From Paenibacillus sp. MZ04-78.2 (GTDB lineage: Bacteria; Bacillota; Bacilli; Paenibacillales; NBRC-103111), in assembly GCF_024213375.1 (NCBI RefSeq), contig NZ_JANAVJ010000007.1:62001-126000 (forward strand): DNA of 64,000 nucleotides, in the 5' to 3' direction. Positions 8,566 through 17,167 of the stretch are shown here, one piece after another. The notes under the pieces are model-generated. The model saw nothing but the letters and a program-made list of their open reading frames with translations, was not told where the DNA came from and searched no databases. Both the position numbers and the translations under genes were made by a program. Within the stretch, counting starts at the first letter, position 1. Every line of letters starts with the position of its first letter.

Positions 8566-10065
8566 TTAAAAATCCCTCATTCTTTCATGTGCATTCAACT
8601 CATATACATCTTTCAGAGAATGATACAAGGCAGTGAAAACAGCGTAGGTCTTATCATACTCCATACGTTCAGCAGGTTCATATCTCTTCTTCATGACGAC
8701 ACAATGATCCACAGCATCTTTGAATGTCGGGAAAAACCCTTCTGATACGGCGCCAATCATGGCAGCGCCGTAGCAAGGAGCCTCTTCGTTTTCTGGAAGC
8801 TCAATGACCTGCTTTGTGATATCTGACTTCAGTTGGGTCCACAAAGGCGATTTTGCTCCGCCACCGGTGGAAATGATTTTATTTATGTTGACTCCGGAAT
8901 CGCGCATATAGTCCAGATTCTTTTTCAGCAGACAGGCAACACCCTGCATAATAGCCAGTGCGAAATCGTATTTATCATGCGAAGCATGGATACCGAAGAA
9001 GACGCCGGAAGCATTTTCATTAAAGTCAGGAGCGTTTACTCCTGTCAAGTATGGTAAAAATACAGGCGGTATACGATGGGGTCGCTGCATAAGGGTCTCA
9101 TTGATATCTGTAAATGAAATGTCTTCCAAAAACTCATTCTTGTACCATTCCAAACTAAATCCGCCACTCTCGCATACCGGTAACAGGACGTAAGTATCCG
9201 GGAAAGGTCCGCAATTCAGCGGAATCCGGCTTTCACTGAAAAGAGGGGCGTTTACCAGAGTAGCGATAGATAAAACGGTTCCCGCAGATTCGCTGATGAC
9301 GCCTTCTTTGATGTTTCCGGTTCCGATCATGCCGGCAAAATGATCCAATGTTCCTACATTGATCTTCGTATCAGAAGTCAACCCGATCTCGGAATCAATC
9401 CATGCCGATAAAAGGGTCCCGGCAATACTGCAGGAAGGAAGCACTTCAGGCAACTGCTCTGTCTTCACGCCGCAGTAATGGAGGATATCTTCCCAGTAGC
9501 ATTTTTCTGTGATGTTAAAATAATGAGAAAAGCTATAGATAGAGTAATCTCCGGCTATGCGGCCGCATAATCGATAGATGATATAATCTTTCAGCAATAA
9601 ATAATGAGCAGTCTGATTGAATATATCGGGTTTATTTCGGTTCATCCAAAGCATCTTTGTAATCGGCCATGTTGGGATTAATTCGGGCTGGCCTGTAATG
9701 CGGTAGCACAGCTCGGAATCAAATACAGAAGATAATTCTTCACATTCTTTGCGGGAGCGCATATCCAACCAGGAGATTGCGGGATGTACGGGCGTTTTGT
9801 TTTCGTCCAGTAAAATAAGAGATTCTGCCTGCCCGGTCAGGACAATCTGGATGACATCTTCGTTGTTTGAAGTTTTTCCGATTGCAGCCGTTTTGCAGAT
9901 CATTTCTTTAATGCATGTGAAATACTGGTCAGGGTCAAATTCTACAAAATCGCCACTGCGGTTATAATGTACGGTTTCTGAAAGTGTAGTAAGCGGAGTC
10001 AGATGCTTGTCGTATACAGAAACTTTGATATTCGTCGTACCCAAATCAATCGATATGATATTCAT
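8566..10065 (-). CDS. FGGY-family carbohydrate kinase
   Basis: Phosphorylates a sugar or polyol with ATP in the cytoplasm; 499 residues, normal for the family. The N-terminal phosphate loop reads IDLGTTNIKVSVYD and the C-terminal nucleotide-binding region STGGGAKSPLWTQLKSDI. Its ATG overlaps the stop of the LacI-type regulator by four bases (ATGA), so the two are one transcript. The neighbouring isomerases and dehydrogenase suggest a short polyol such as a tetritol as substrate (erythritol kinase EryA is also an FGGY enzyme), but xylulose-, glycerol- or ribulose-type substrates cannot be excluded. Confidence 0.92.
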   Translation of the reverse strand: MNIISIDLGTTNIKVSVYDKHLTPLTTLSETVHYNRSGDFVEFDPDQYFTCIKEMICKTAAIGKTSNNEDVIQIVLTGQAESLILLDENKTPVHPAISWLDMRSRKECEELSSVFDSELCYRITGQPELIPTWPITKMLWMNRNKPDIFNQTAHYLLLKDYIIYRLCGRIAGDYSIYSFSHYFNITEKCYWEDILHYCGVKTEQLPEVLPSCSIAGTLLSAWIDSEIGLTSDTKINVGTLDHFAGMIGTGNIKEGVISESAGTVLSIATLVNAPLFSESRIPLNCGPFPDTYVLLPVCESGGFSLEWYKNEFLEDISFTDINETLMQRPHRIPPVFLPYLTGVNAPDFNENASGVFFGIHASHDKYDFALAIMQGVACLLKKNLDYMRDSGVNINKIISTGGGAKSPLWTQLKSDITKQVIELPENEEAPCYGAAMIGAVSEGFFPTFKDAVDHCVVMKKRYEPAERMEYDKTYAVFTALYHSLKDVYELNAHERMRDF

Positions 10066-11117
10066 ACTTCGTTCCTCCTGTTTTTTTTTAACAAATTGCC
10101 TACAGAATCTCTGGAAACGAGGATGGGGTCAGAAGAAAAAAAGCATGTTTCAGTACGTCCTTCCAATAACGCCGATTGTAAAATCCTGATGTAGTTCTCT
10201 GCCATTTTTTCTTTGGGCAGGTGTATGGTGGTCAGAGGCGGCATGGAAAAAGCTGAAAGAGGATTATCATCGAATCCAATAACACTGATATCTTCCGGAA
10301 TTTTAAAATTGTACTGCATAGCAGCTTTGTATACTCCGTGAGCCAACGTATCATCAAAGGTCAGTACACCTGTAAACGGAATACTGAACGCATTCGTGTC
10401 GTAATCCCATAATTTCTGCATGGTCTGAAAGCCGTTTGCGATGGATGAATGTGTTGTTTTAACCATATCTCTGTTAAACGGAATATGATATTCGCTGTAA
10501 GCCCGTTCGATCCCTAATACAAACTGTTCACTCGTGGGAAAGGATAAGGGCTCTGTGATCACTAAACAATCCCGATGTCCATTGGACAGCATTTTACAAG
10601 CTGCAAGATATCCGCCATGCGCATAATCAACATGAACATGGTGACAATTTGTCTCGTAGCGAACGCCCTGAAGGATTAACCGATTGGACATCTCTGATAA
10701 CAGCTGTAAATTAGTTGAGTTCATGGATGTCGGTTCGAGAATAATAAAATCCGGCTGTCTGGAAAGAACAGTCAGTATATTGGCGCGTTCAATTTTTTCA
10801 CTGAACTGCGAATCAAAAATCATCGTGGTATATCCATGATCAGCCATCTTGATCGAAATGATGCGGAAAATATAGGTAAGTACAGGGTTTTCGATATCAT
10901 TAAAAATGATTGCAATGGTTTTGGTAGAATTGCTTCGCAGGCCTTTGGCTAGTGAATTCGGAGTATAGCCCATTTCATTTGCTTTATCTAAAACCATCTT
11001 TCGGGTCTCTTCTTTAATGGCAGGGTTGTTGTTCAAGGCTTTAGATACAGTTGAAAATGAGATGTTCAATTCCTTTGCAATGGTTTTAATCGTAATCGGT
11101 TTGTTTGTATCTGTCAT
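10062..11117 (-). CDS. LacI-family transcriptional regulator
   Basis: A 351-residue repressor. Residues about 8-55 are the LacI helix-turn-helix and hinge (TIKTIAKELNISFSTVSKAL, then a hinge with NSLAKGLRS); the rest is a periplasmic-binding-protein-like effector domain with IGFDDNPLSAFSMPPLTT. It is transcribed divergently from the isomerase operon and together with the kinase. Three palindromes of the form TTACAACGTTGTAA, one lying inside its own promoter, are probable operators. So it most likely represses both directions until the substrate or its phosphate is present. Confidence 0.94.
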   Translation of the reverse strand: MTDTNKPITIKTIAKELNISFSTVSKALNNNPAIKEETRKMVLDKANEMGYTPNSLAKGLRSNSTKTIAIIFNDIENPVLTYIFRIISIKMADHGYTTMIFDSQFSEKIERANILTVLSRQPDFIILEPTSMNSTNLQLLSEMSNRLILQGVRYETNCHHVHVDYAHGGYLAACKMLSNGHRDCLVITEPLSFPTSEQFVLGIERAYSEYHIPFNRDMVKTTHSSIANGFQTMQKLWDYDTNAFSIPFTGVLTFDDTLAHGVYKAAMQYNFKIPEDISVIGFDDNPLSAFSMPPLTTIHLPKEKMAENYIRILQSALLEGRTETCFFSSDPILVSRDSVGNLLKKNRRNEV

Positions 11118-11184
11118 TGCCGGATACTCCTTTCTTCAATGAGGAGCAATAACGCGGAAGGTTGTGTGGATAAATATCTAGAAC

Positions 11185-11213
11185 AGAGTACAATATATTT
11201 ACAACGTTGTCAA
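11185..11213 (-). promoter_or_regulatory. promoter of the lacI-type/kinase transcript
   Basis: On the minus strand TTGACA (11213-11208) and TACTCT (11190-11185) are separated by 17 bases. A palindromic operator fills part of the spacer, so bound repressor would block RNA polymerase. Confidence 0.65.
11199..11212. promoter_or_regulatory. LacI-type operator 1
   Basis: TTACAACGTTGTCA, 13 of 14 positions as in the perfect palindrome at 11344, with the central CG typical of LacI-family sites. It overlaps the promoter of the regulator gene. Confidence 0.8.
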
Positions 11214-11251
11214 TGAGCTTCGAGACACGAAAAGCGAATTCGAAAGAGTGA

Positions 11252-11280
11252 TTGACAAAACGATTAAAAGCTAATATGAT
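11252..11280 (+). promoter_or_regulatory. promoter of the isomerase operon
   Basis: TTGACA at 11252, 17-base spacer, TATGAT at 11275. Operator 2 starts two bases after the -10 box, placing it over the transcription start. Confidence 0.8.
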
Positions 11281-11282
11281 CA

Positions 11283-11296
11283 TTACAACGTTGGAA
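11283..11296. promoter_or_regulatory. LacI-type operator 2
   Basis: TTACAACGTTGGAA; matches the consensus except for G at the third-last base. It lies right behind the -10 box of the plus-strand promoter. Confidence 0.8.
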
Positions 11297-11343
11297 AACA
11301 AACAAAAGAAAACATGTAAGCGTTAAATTTTTTTGTTTAAAAA

Positions 11344-11357
11344 TTACAACGTTGTAA
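11344..11357. promoter_or_regulatory. LacI-type operator 3, perfect palindrome
   Basis: TTACAACGTTGTAA immediately before the ribosome binding site of the epimerase gene. It lies 61 bases from operator 2 and 145 from operator 1, so looping or a roadblock is possible. Confidence 0.85.
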
Positions 11358-11370
11358 AAGGAGGCTTAAA

Positions 11371-12174
11371 ATGAAGATAGCATGTACGAATTTAATGCTG
11401 CCGGGAAACAGTTTGACCGAGCAGGCCAGCCAACTGTACAAATGGGGTTACGATGGCATCGCGATATTTGTGAACTATAGCGAATGGAGCGAAGAACTGC
11501 ACCAGGAAATACTTGCGTTGCAGGAAAGAACAGGAATCATCCCGTGTGAGTTTGCCTTTGGAGACGAGATTTACGGACGCTTAATGGATGACAATATGGA
11601 ACTCAGAAAAAAGAGCAGGGAAATGTATAAGCTGGCGGCTGAAATCAGTGGTGAAATCGGAGCAGTCACAGAGCTTGAATTTGCATACGGTCCGCAGAAT
11701 CCGCTGCCATTGTTTCATCCTTATCAAAAAATGACCGAAGCGGAAGAGCTGGAGTTTCTGGAAATGTACAAAGAAGTGGCCCAACCCCTTAGGGGGACCA
11801 AGGGCAGGATGCTGCTTGAAGGGATTAATAGATATGAAAGCCCATACTTAAACAGTATCAAAGACTGCAAGGATGTCATTGACAAATTAAACATAGATAA
11901 CTCCGGAGTTTTAGCAGATTTCTTCCATATGTCCATAGAAGAGACGGATATGGTTGAAAGCATTAAATACGCAGGAGACTCGATTCAACATGTTCATTTA
12001 GGCGACAATAACCGTCTGCTTCCGGGCTACGGAGCAATCGATTGGAAGGCGTGCTTCAATGCGTTGAAAGAGGTTGGTTACAATGGCTTTCTCAATTTAG
12101 AATGCAGCACCTGCGGAGATCCATCGAAGACACTGCCCGAGACCGCGGAGTTTTTAAAGAAGATGTTGAAGTAG
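11371..12174 (+). CDS. sugar phosphate isomerase/epimerase (xylose isomerase-like TIM barrel)
   Basis: A 267-residue AP-endonuclease-2/xylose-isomerase-like TIM barrel. Metal-binding residues are probably in LLEGINRYE (Glu, about 150), ADFFHMSIEE (Asp/His, about 185), HVHLGDNNR (about 210) and the terminal FLNLECS (Glu). The family includes EryC, the tetrulose-phosphate racemase of erythritol degradation, and hydroxypyruvate isomerases. The ATG follows AAAGGAGG. The next gene, a TIM homologue, begins eight bases after its stop. Reaction inferred from context only. Confidence 0.88.
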   Translation: MKIACTNLMLPGNSLTEQASQLYKWGYDGIAIFVNYSEWSEELHQEILALQERTGIIPCEFAFGDEIYGRLMDDNMELRKKSREMYKLAAEISGEIGAVTELEFAYGPQNPLPLFHPYQKMTEAEELEFLEMYKEVAQPLRGTKGRMLLEGINRYESPYLNSIKDCKDVIDKLNIDNSGVLADFFHMSIEETDMVESIKYAGDSIQHVHLGDNNRLLPGYGAIDWKACFNALKEVGYNGFLNLECSTCGDPSKTLPETAEFLKKMLK

Positions 12175-12182
12175 GTGATGTT

Positions 12183-12890
12183 ATGACAAATGATTTTAAA
12201 ATAAGCAAGCCATTTTTCGAAATTGGCCCCAAGACATATCTCTATGGAAAAGAAGCGGTAGAACTGGCAGTAGAAGCTGACAGACTCTGTGAAAAATATG
12301 AAGTTGATATCATTTTTACTGCTCAGTATACAGATATTGAGCCGATTTCAAGGGCAACCCAATACATTAAAGTATTTGCGCAGCACATGGACCCCATTTA
12401 TCCGGGAAGAGGAGTGGGAGCGGTTTTGCCTGAGGCGGTAAAAGCAGCAGGAGCGGTTGGCGTTCTTTTGAATCATGCGGAGAAACCATTGACCATGGAA
12501 GTGCTGACACAAAGTATAAAAAGAGCACATGAAGTGGGTCTGGCAACATTAGTATGTGCTGGAAGCCCTGAAGAAGGGGCCGCAGTAGCATGTCTGAACC
12601 CGGATATTATTTTAGCTGAATCACCCGCACTCATAGGGAAGGGCGCACGCGGTCCTCAGGATATGGAAGAGATTGCAAAAATCAATCATGCCATACACCA
12701 GGTGAATCCTAATATGCTGATTTTGCATGGAGCGGGAATAACCGATGAAAAAGATGTTTACGCAATCATTAAAGCTGGAGCTGATGCCACGGGTTCAACC
12801 AGCGGAATCCTAAAGGCAGAGAAGCCAGTAGAAATGATGGAAAAGATGATTGCATCAGTGGCAGAAGCATGGAAGATAAGAAAAAAATAA
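12183..12890 (+). CDS. triose-phosphate isomerase homologue, archaeal-type
   Basis: A 235-residue protein shorter than the housekeeping bacterial enzyme (about 250) and closer to the archaeal TIM pattern. The catalytic His is in GVLLNHAEKPLT, the catalytic Glu in ILAESPALIGKG, and the phosphate loop in LHGAGITDEKD and GADATGSTSGILKA. As a second TIM in a sugar operon it probably isomerises another short ketose phosphate; EryH of erythritol catabolism is a TIM paralogue of this kind. I place the start at ATG 12183, where GTAGGTGATG supplies a weak ribosome binding site. Confidence 0.88.
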   Translation: MTNDFKISKPFFEIGPKTYLYGKEAVELAVEADRLCEKYEVDIIFTAQYTDIEPISRATQYIKVFAQHMDPIYPGRGVGAVLPEAVKAAGAVGVLLNHAEKPLTMEVLTQSIKRAHEVGLATLVCAGSPEEGAAVACLNPDIILAESPALIGKGARGPQDMEEIAKINHAIHQVNPNMLILHGAGITDEKDVYAIIKAGADATGSTSGILKAEKPVEMMEKMIASVAEAWKIRKK

Positions 12891-12906
12891 AAGGAGAATT
12901 CATATT

Positions 12907-13404
12907 ATGGCAGTATTTCATGAAGTATTTAAACTTGAAACAGGCAGAAGAGTGAGTTTTGATGACGTTACAGAACAGGTACAGGAATGTGTAAAAAAAT
13001 CAGGAATTAAAAACGGGCTTGTCAATGTTTTTTCACAGCACACAAGCTGCAGCGTATTTCTACAGGAGGATTCAGAGGATGTTACTTTTTGGAACACTCC
13101 GCTGATCCTTCAGGATATGATAAACGCATTGGAGAAAATCATTCCGACATGTCAGTATGAGGGGCAATACCTGCATCCGGGTCCGATTCATACAAAAAAT
13201 GCAATGGAATTAAGGGATGAAAAGCCGGAATGGTTGCTGAACACAGACGGACATTTACGTTCTGTTTTGCTTGGGCGGTCGGAGACAATTCCGCTTTTGG
13301 AAGGTGAAATGACTTTAGGTGAGTTCGGAAGAATCTATTTTTCGGATATGGATCAGACGAGAGAGCGTACACGCATGGTGCGTGTGCAGATTATTGGCGA
13401 ATAA
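12907..13404 (+). CDS. YjbQ/UPF0047 family protein
   Basis: A 165-residue member of the YjbQ family, somewhat longer than the usual 130-140 residues. The conserved signature VFSQHTSCSVFLQED (about residues 38-52) and the later HPGPIHTKNAMELRDE and GHLRSVLLGRSETIPLLEG stretches are present. E. coli YjbQ has a side thiamin phosphate synthase activity, but the family's true job is not settled. Its place between an isomerase and a dehydrogenase suggests a role in the same sugar route, which is not predicted by its family. Confidence 0.88.
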   Translation: MAVFHEVFKLETGRRVSFDDVTEQVQECVKKSGIKNGLVNVFSQHTSCSVFLQEDSEDVTFWNTPLILQDMINALEKIIPTCQYEGQYLHPGPIHTKNAMELRDEKPEWLLNTDGHLRSVLLGRSETIPLLEGEMTLGEFGRIYFSDMDQTRERTRMVRVQIIGE

Positions 13405-13438
13405 GTTGGGAATTTTAAAATAAGAGGAGGAAAAGAAA

Positions 13439-14215
13439 ATGGGAATTTTAGAAAAAATGAGATTGGACGGGAAGAAAATATTTGTTACAGGCGGTGCAAG
13501 AGGAATCGGAAAACGCTTTGCAATCGCACTTTCCGAAGCCGGGGCAGATGTGGCCATCGTTGATGTTGATTTGGAAGAGGCACAGAAAACCGCAAAGGAA
13601 ATTGCACAGGCCAATCATAATAAAACGATTGCCATTAAAACGGATATTACCAAGCCTGACGAAGTGAATAAGATGATTGAGACGATTCTAAAAGAATTCG
13701 GCAGACTGGATGTAGCCTTTTGTAATGCAGGAATCGGACATGTGGTACCGGTAGAAGAGGATACGCTGGAAGATTGGACCAGAGTCATCAACGTAAACTT
13801 AAATGGAACTTTCTTAACCGCGCAGGCAGCCGGGAGAGTGATGATACAACAAGGAGGAGGCTCGATTATTAATACCGCCTCAATGTCAGCCCATATTACA
13901 AACGTTCCTCAGAAAGAATGTTCGTATGCGGCATCGAAAGCAGGTGTGATAGCCATGTCAAGAAATATGGCTGTGGAGTGGGCGGATAAAAATGTGCGTG
14001 TCAATACGATCAGCCCGGGATATATGGCGACGGAGATGACACTGAATGATCCGGGATTGACGCCATTGATCAGTCAGTGGGAAAAGTTGATTCCGGTGCA
14101 TAGAATGGGAAAACCGGAAGAGTTGGAAGCTATTGCTGTTTATCTAGCAGGAGATATGAGTTCTTATACAACAGGGGCGGACTTCCGCATTGATGGAGCT
14201 TACACTTGTTTTTAG
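13439..14215 (+). CDS. short-chain dehydrogenase/reductase
   Basis: Classical SDR of 258 residues. The nucleotide loop is TGGARGIG (about residues 17-24), an Asp-Val-Asp after beta-2 favours NAD(H), the structural motif is NAG (CNAGIGH), and the active site is Ser in NTASMSA and Tyr-x3-Lys in SYAASK. The ATG follows GAGGAGGAAAAG. Several polyol dehydrogenases (e.g. for threitol or arabinitol) belong to this class, so it is a candidate for the oxidation step of the cluster. It is the last gene of the operon that starts at 11371. Confidence 0.92.
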   Translation: MGILEKMRLDGKKIFVTGGARGIGKRFAIALSEAGADVAIVDVDLEEAQKTAKEIAQANHNKTIAIKTDITKPDEVNKMIETILKEFGRLDVAFCNAGIGHVVPVEEDTLEDWTRVINVNLNGTFLTAQAAGRVMIQQGGGSIINTASMSAHITNVPQKECSYAASKAGVIAMSRNMAVEWADKNVRVNTISPGYMATEMTLNDPGLTPLISQWEKLIPVHRMGKPEELEAIAVYLAGDMSSYTTGADFRIDGAYTCF

Positions 14216-14577
14216 GGTAAAAGAGTTTCAGAGAGGGATTCACCTGTTTATGGCATCAAAAAATGTAGGTTATGGCATTTAATTTGTGCAGTGCCATAGG
14301 CGCTGCACAAAAAGCCATTTGTCAACATTCCAAAATCCGGGTCAATCGATTATTTAGAAGCAAAGATTTATTGACTTTGAATGAATGCGGTTACAATTCC
14401 TTATTAAATTTCGAAAGCTTATAATCATGGCAGTCAATGGACTTTGCCCCAGGGAATCAACCCAAAAGTGTAATCCAGTTCCGTGTGCTTCTAAGTAATG
14501 AAAACCCTTACTAAACACTATTTCCGTACAGATTGTTTACTTGACCGGCTCGTATAAATTAGTTAGGTGGGGATAGG
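14216..14577. other. intergenic stretch before the polyol permease gene
   Basis: AT-rich, no credible coding frame. It contains a short hairpin at 14286-14308 (GTGCAG and GCC arms around ATA) without a proper T tract, and weak promoter-like hexamers: TTGACT at 14371 with TACAAT at 14392 (15-base spacer) and TATAAT at 14420 without a good -35. No copy of the LacI-type operator was seen here. Confidence 0.5.
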
Positions 14578-15825
14578 ATGAAGGCTGGGAGAGAGAGCTT
14601 TTTTGATAGAATTGGTATACCAAGTGTCTTATCGTGGAGTTATTTGGGTGTTTTAGTATTTATGATTGGTAATGGGATCGAAATAGGCTGGTTAAGTCCC
14701 TATTTGGAGGATAATGGATTAAGTATTCAACAAGTTTCTACTTTATTTAGTATGTATGGTGTGACTGTAGCGATATCATCCTGGTTTGCCGGCGTATTTT
14801 TTGAAACATTTGGTGCTAAACGAACAATGCTATTAGGAGTAATTTTTTGTGTCGTTGGTACAGTAGGTTTCGTAAGCTTAGGGTTAAAAGAAATGTCTTA
14901 TTCGATATTATTGATTACACAGGCCATAAAAGGGTTTGGATATCCTCTTTTTGCCTATGCGTTTTCAGTTTGGATTGCATATAGAAGCCCAGCCGAAAAA
15001 CTAAGTACAGCATATGGATGGTTTTACTTTGTCTTTTCAGGCGGGATGCAAGTGTTGGCTACTTTTTATGCTAGTTGGGCTATCAATCAACTGGGTCATA
15101 TTAATACTTTATGGACTACGCTCATTTTTATTATTACTGGCGCTTTTTTTGCGCTCGTACTTAATCGCGATAATATTAGCCCTCAAAGTAATAATAGTAC
15201 AATGGATAAAATTAAAGAGGTTCTAAAAGGAATAACAATTCTTAAAGAACATCCCAAGCTATTTATAGCTTGTATCCTTCGAATTATAAATTCACTTTCT
15301 CAGTATGCTTTTCCTGTCTACTTGCCTATGTATATGATATCTCAAGGTTTTACTACCTCCGAATGGCTAAGCATATGGGCAACTGCTTTTACTAGTAATA
15401 TCTTGTTTAATTTGATTTGGGGAATAGTTGGAGACAAAATAGGATATAAAAGAACTATTATTTGGTGTGGTGGAGTTTTGACTGGAGTAGCATCTTTGCT
15501 TCTATTTTTTGCTCCACAACTGGTTGGAGCAAACTACATTATAGTACTTATACTTGGGATGATTTGGGGAGCAGGTGTAGCAGGTTATATACCATTAGAT
15601 GCAATGTCAGCTAATATGGTTGAAAATGATAAAGGGGCAATCATGTCAGTATTGAACCTGGGAACAGGTTTGTCTGTTGTTATTGGCCCGGCAATAGTTG
15701 GTCTATTCATAAATTACATTGGTGCAAGCGGTGTCACTTGGGTAGTTGCTATACTTTATTTTATAGGTGCCTTGCTTACTAATTTCCTGGATGAGCCTGA
15801 GAAGGTTCCTAAAAATATTACTTAA
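14578..15825 (+). CDS. MFS transporter, polyol permease (RbtT/DalT/CsbX type)
   Basis: A 415-residue major facilitator protein with twelve apparent membrane helices. The N-terminus reads MIGNGIEIGWLSPYLEDNGL, closely resembling ribitol (RbtT) and D-arabinitol (DalT) permeases, and the loop FFETFGAKRTM is the MFS signature between helices 2 and 3; GDKIGYKRT is the matching loop in the second half. The ATG follows GGTGGGGATAGG. Codon use is strikingly AT-rich compared with the sugar genes upstream, which hints at a separate origin. It probably imports the polyol used by the preceding cluster. Confidence 0.88.
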   Translation: MKAGRESFFDRIGIPSVLSWSYLGVLVFMIGNGIEIGWLSPYLEDNGLSIQQVSTLFSMYGVTVAISSWFAGVFFETFGAKRTMLLGVIFCVVGTVGFVSLGLKEMSYSILLITQAIKGFGYPLFAYAFSVWIAYRSPAEKLSTAYGWFYFVFSGGMQVLATFYASWAINQLGHINTLWTTLIFIITGAFFALVLNRDNISPQSNNSTMDKIKEVLKGITILKEHPKLFIACILRIINSLSQYAFPVYLPMYMISQGFTTSEWLSIWATAFTSNILFNLIWGIVGDKIGYKRTIIWCGGVLTGVASLLLFFAPQLVGANYIIVLILGMIWGAGVAGYIPLDAMSANMVENDKGAIMSVLNLGTGLSVVIGPAIVGLFINYIGASGVTWVVAILYFIGALLTNFLDEPEKVPKNIT

Positions 15826-15847
15826 TCCGACAAAATGATAAACACGC

Positions 15848-15873
15848 AAAGGCGCCAAATGGCGCCTTTTTGT
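15848..15873. terminator. bidirectional terminator
   Basis: Perfect stem AAAGGCGCC / GGCGCCTTT with loop AAAT and following T run. It separates the convergent MFS and HxlR genes. Confidence 0.9.
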
Positions 15874-15879
15874 TTGCTT

Positions 15880-16224
15880 TTATGGCACATGCGGATCGGC
15901 CGAAGGTTCCTCGTCGAGCTCTACCCAGGCGCTCGTCCATTTCTCCAATTCCCGGAAGACGGGAGCCAGAGCGCGGCCTTTGTCCGTGAGAGAATACTCG
16001 ATGCGAACGGGAGTTTCCGGATACACGTCCCGCTTGACAACCCCCTCTTGCTCCAAATCTTTTAATCGCTCCGATAGCAATCTTCCGCTGATCTGAAGGG
16101 CGGTCTCTATGGCACAGAACCGCTGAGGGCCCTTAAGCAGCTGATGGATGATAAGCCCGGCCCATCGTTTACTGACGATCCGCATGCCTTTTTCAAATCT
16201 GGGGCATACTGAATTCTGATTCAT
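15880..16224 (-). CDS. HxlR/DUF24-family transcriptional regulator
   Basis: A 114-residue winged-helix repressor with the family pattern ISKRW-like (VSKRWAGLIIHQLL), GRLLSERLKDLEQEGVV and YSLTDKGRAL. An N-terminal Cys (Cys7 in SVCPRFEKG) matches the conserved redox-sensing Cys of the B. subtilis quinone/electrophile sensors YodB and CatR. It is divergent from a dioxygenase-DoxX pair, which parallels catDE under YodB/CatR control. I infer a thiol-based electrophile sensor. Confidence 0.9.
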   Translation of the reverse strand: MNQNSVCPRFEKGMRIVSKRWAGLIIHQLLKGPQRFCAIETALQISGRLLSERLKDLEQEGVVKRDVYPETPVRIEYSLTDKGRALAPVFRELEKWTSAWVELDEEPSADPHVP

Positions 16225-16302
16225 ATCCCGTCACCTCGCTTTAGTTCTATTATACCGCATGATCCAATGAATTAGTATAGTTGCAAACAAAAATATAGTT
16301 AC

Positions 16303-16331
16303 TTGACATACTTCATTTATCATCATATACT
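16303..16331 (+). promoter_or_regulatory. promoter of the dioxygenase-DoxX operon
   Basis: TTGACA at 16303 and TATACT at 16326 with a 17-base spacer. It is partly covered by the palindrome at 16331-16347. Confidence 0.8.
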
Positions 16332-16347
16332 TACTTACATAAAGTAA
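16331..16347. promoter_or_regulatory. palindromic operator, probable HxlR-type site
   Basis: TTACTT, five bases, AAGTAA: a perfect inverted repeat over the expected transcription start of the dioxygenase gene, facing the divergent regulator. A further TTACTT half site lies at 16299. Confidence 0.65.
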
Positions 16348-16368
16348 CCTTATTACTTAGGGGGTACC

Positions 16369-17133
16369 ATGATGATTCCAGCGTTATTTTTAGCGCACGG
16401 CTCTCCGATGCTTGCTATCGAGCAGACGCCTTATACCGATTTTTTGGCGAAATTGGGTGAGCAGTACGAGCCCCGGGCGATTGTCATCTTTACGGCGCAT
16501 TGGGAAAGCGAGACGCTAATGATTTCTTCGACGGACGATGTCTACGATACGATCTACGATTTCGGCGGGTTCCCGGATGAACTGTATCAGGTTAAGTACC
16601 CGGCCAGAGGGTCCACAGCGATCGCGGCGATGCTGGAGCAAAAACTGACGGCAAACGGTATCGAAGTTCGCACCGATTCGGTCAGGGGGCTCGATCACGG
16701 CTCTTGGACGCTTCTTCATCGCATGTATCCGAAGGCGGATATTCCGGTAGTCCAAGTATCGGTGAATCCATATCTTGCTCCTGAGCGGCAATACCGGATC
16801 GGCGAGGCGATTCGCGGGCTGGGACGGGAAGGCATCCTGGTGATCGGCAGCGGGGTAACCGTGCACAACCTCCGGATGCTGAACTGGGGCCAGAAGACGC
16901 CGGAGCCGTGGGCGGTTGCCTTCGACGACTGGCTGCTTGAGAAGCTGCAGTCCAGCGACTTGAATGCGTTGTTCCATTATGAGGAACAAGCCCCGTATGC
17001 CCGTCAGGCCGTGCCGAGAGCGGAGCATTTCGTGCCGCTGTTCATCGCGATGGGAAGCGGGGAAGAACAAGCTCAGGTGATTCATCGGAGCTACGACTTA
17101 GGCACGCTCAGCTATATGTGTTTGCAATTTTAA
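16369..17133 (+). CDS. DODA-type extradiol aromatic ring-opening dioxygenase family protein
   Basis: A 254-residue class III extradiol dioxygenase-like protein (YgiD/LigB fold). Metal ligands are expected in the N-terminal LFLAHGSPM (His), FTAHWES (His, about residue 45) and GLDHGSWTL (His, about 115), with a late His in AEHFVPLFIAMG. Known members cleave catechols or DOPA. The start can be either of two adjacent ATGs at 16369 and 16372 behind AGGGGG. It is followed after 34 bases by a DoxX protein and controlled by the divergent HxlR-type regulator, so it may detoxify catechol or quinone compounds. Confidence 0.92.
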   Translation: MMIPALFLAHGSPMLAIEQTPYTDFLAKLGEQYEPRAIVIFTAHWESETLMISSTDDVYDTIYDFGGFPDELYQVKYPARGSTAIAAMLEQKLTANGIEVRTDSVRGLDHGSWTLLHRMYPKADIPVVQVSVNPYLAPERQYRIGEAIRGLGREGILVIGSGVTVHNLRMLNWGQKTPEPWAVAFDDWLLEKLQSSDLNALFHYEEQAPYARQAVPRAEHFVPLFIAMGSGEEQAQVIHRSYDLGTLSYMCLQF

Positions 17134-17167
17134 ACGATATCTACACGAAAATAAGGAGAGAGAACTT

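Noticed and set aside
14286-14308. Hairpin after the SDR gene as a terminator or small RNA
   Set aside because: The stem is short and lacks a T tract on either strand; kept only as a remark on the intergenic stretch.
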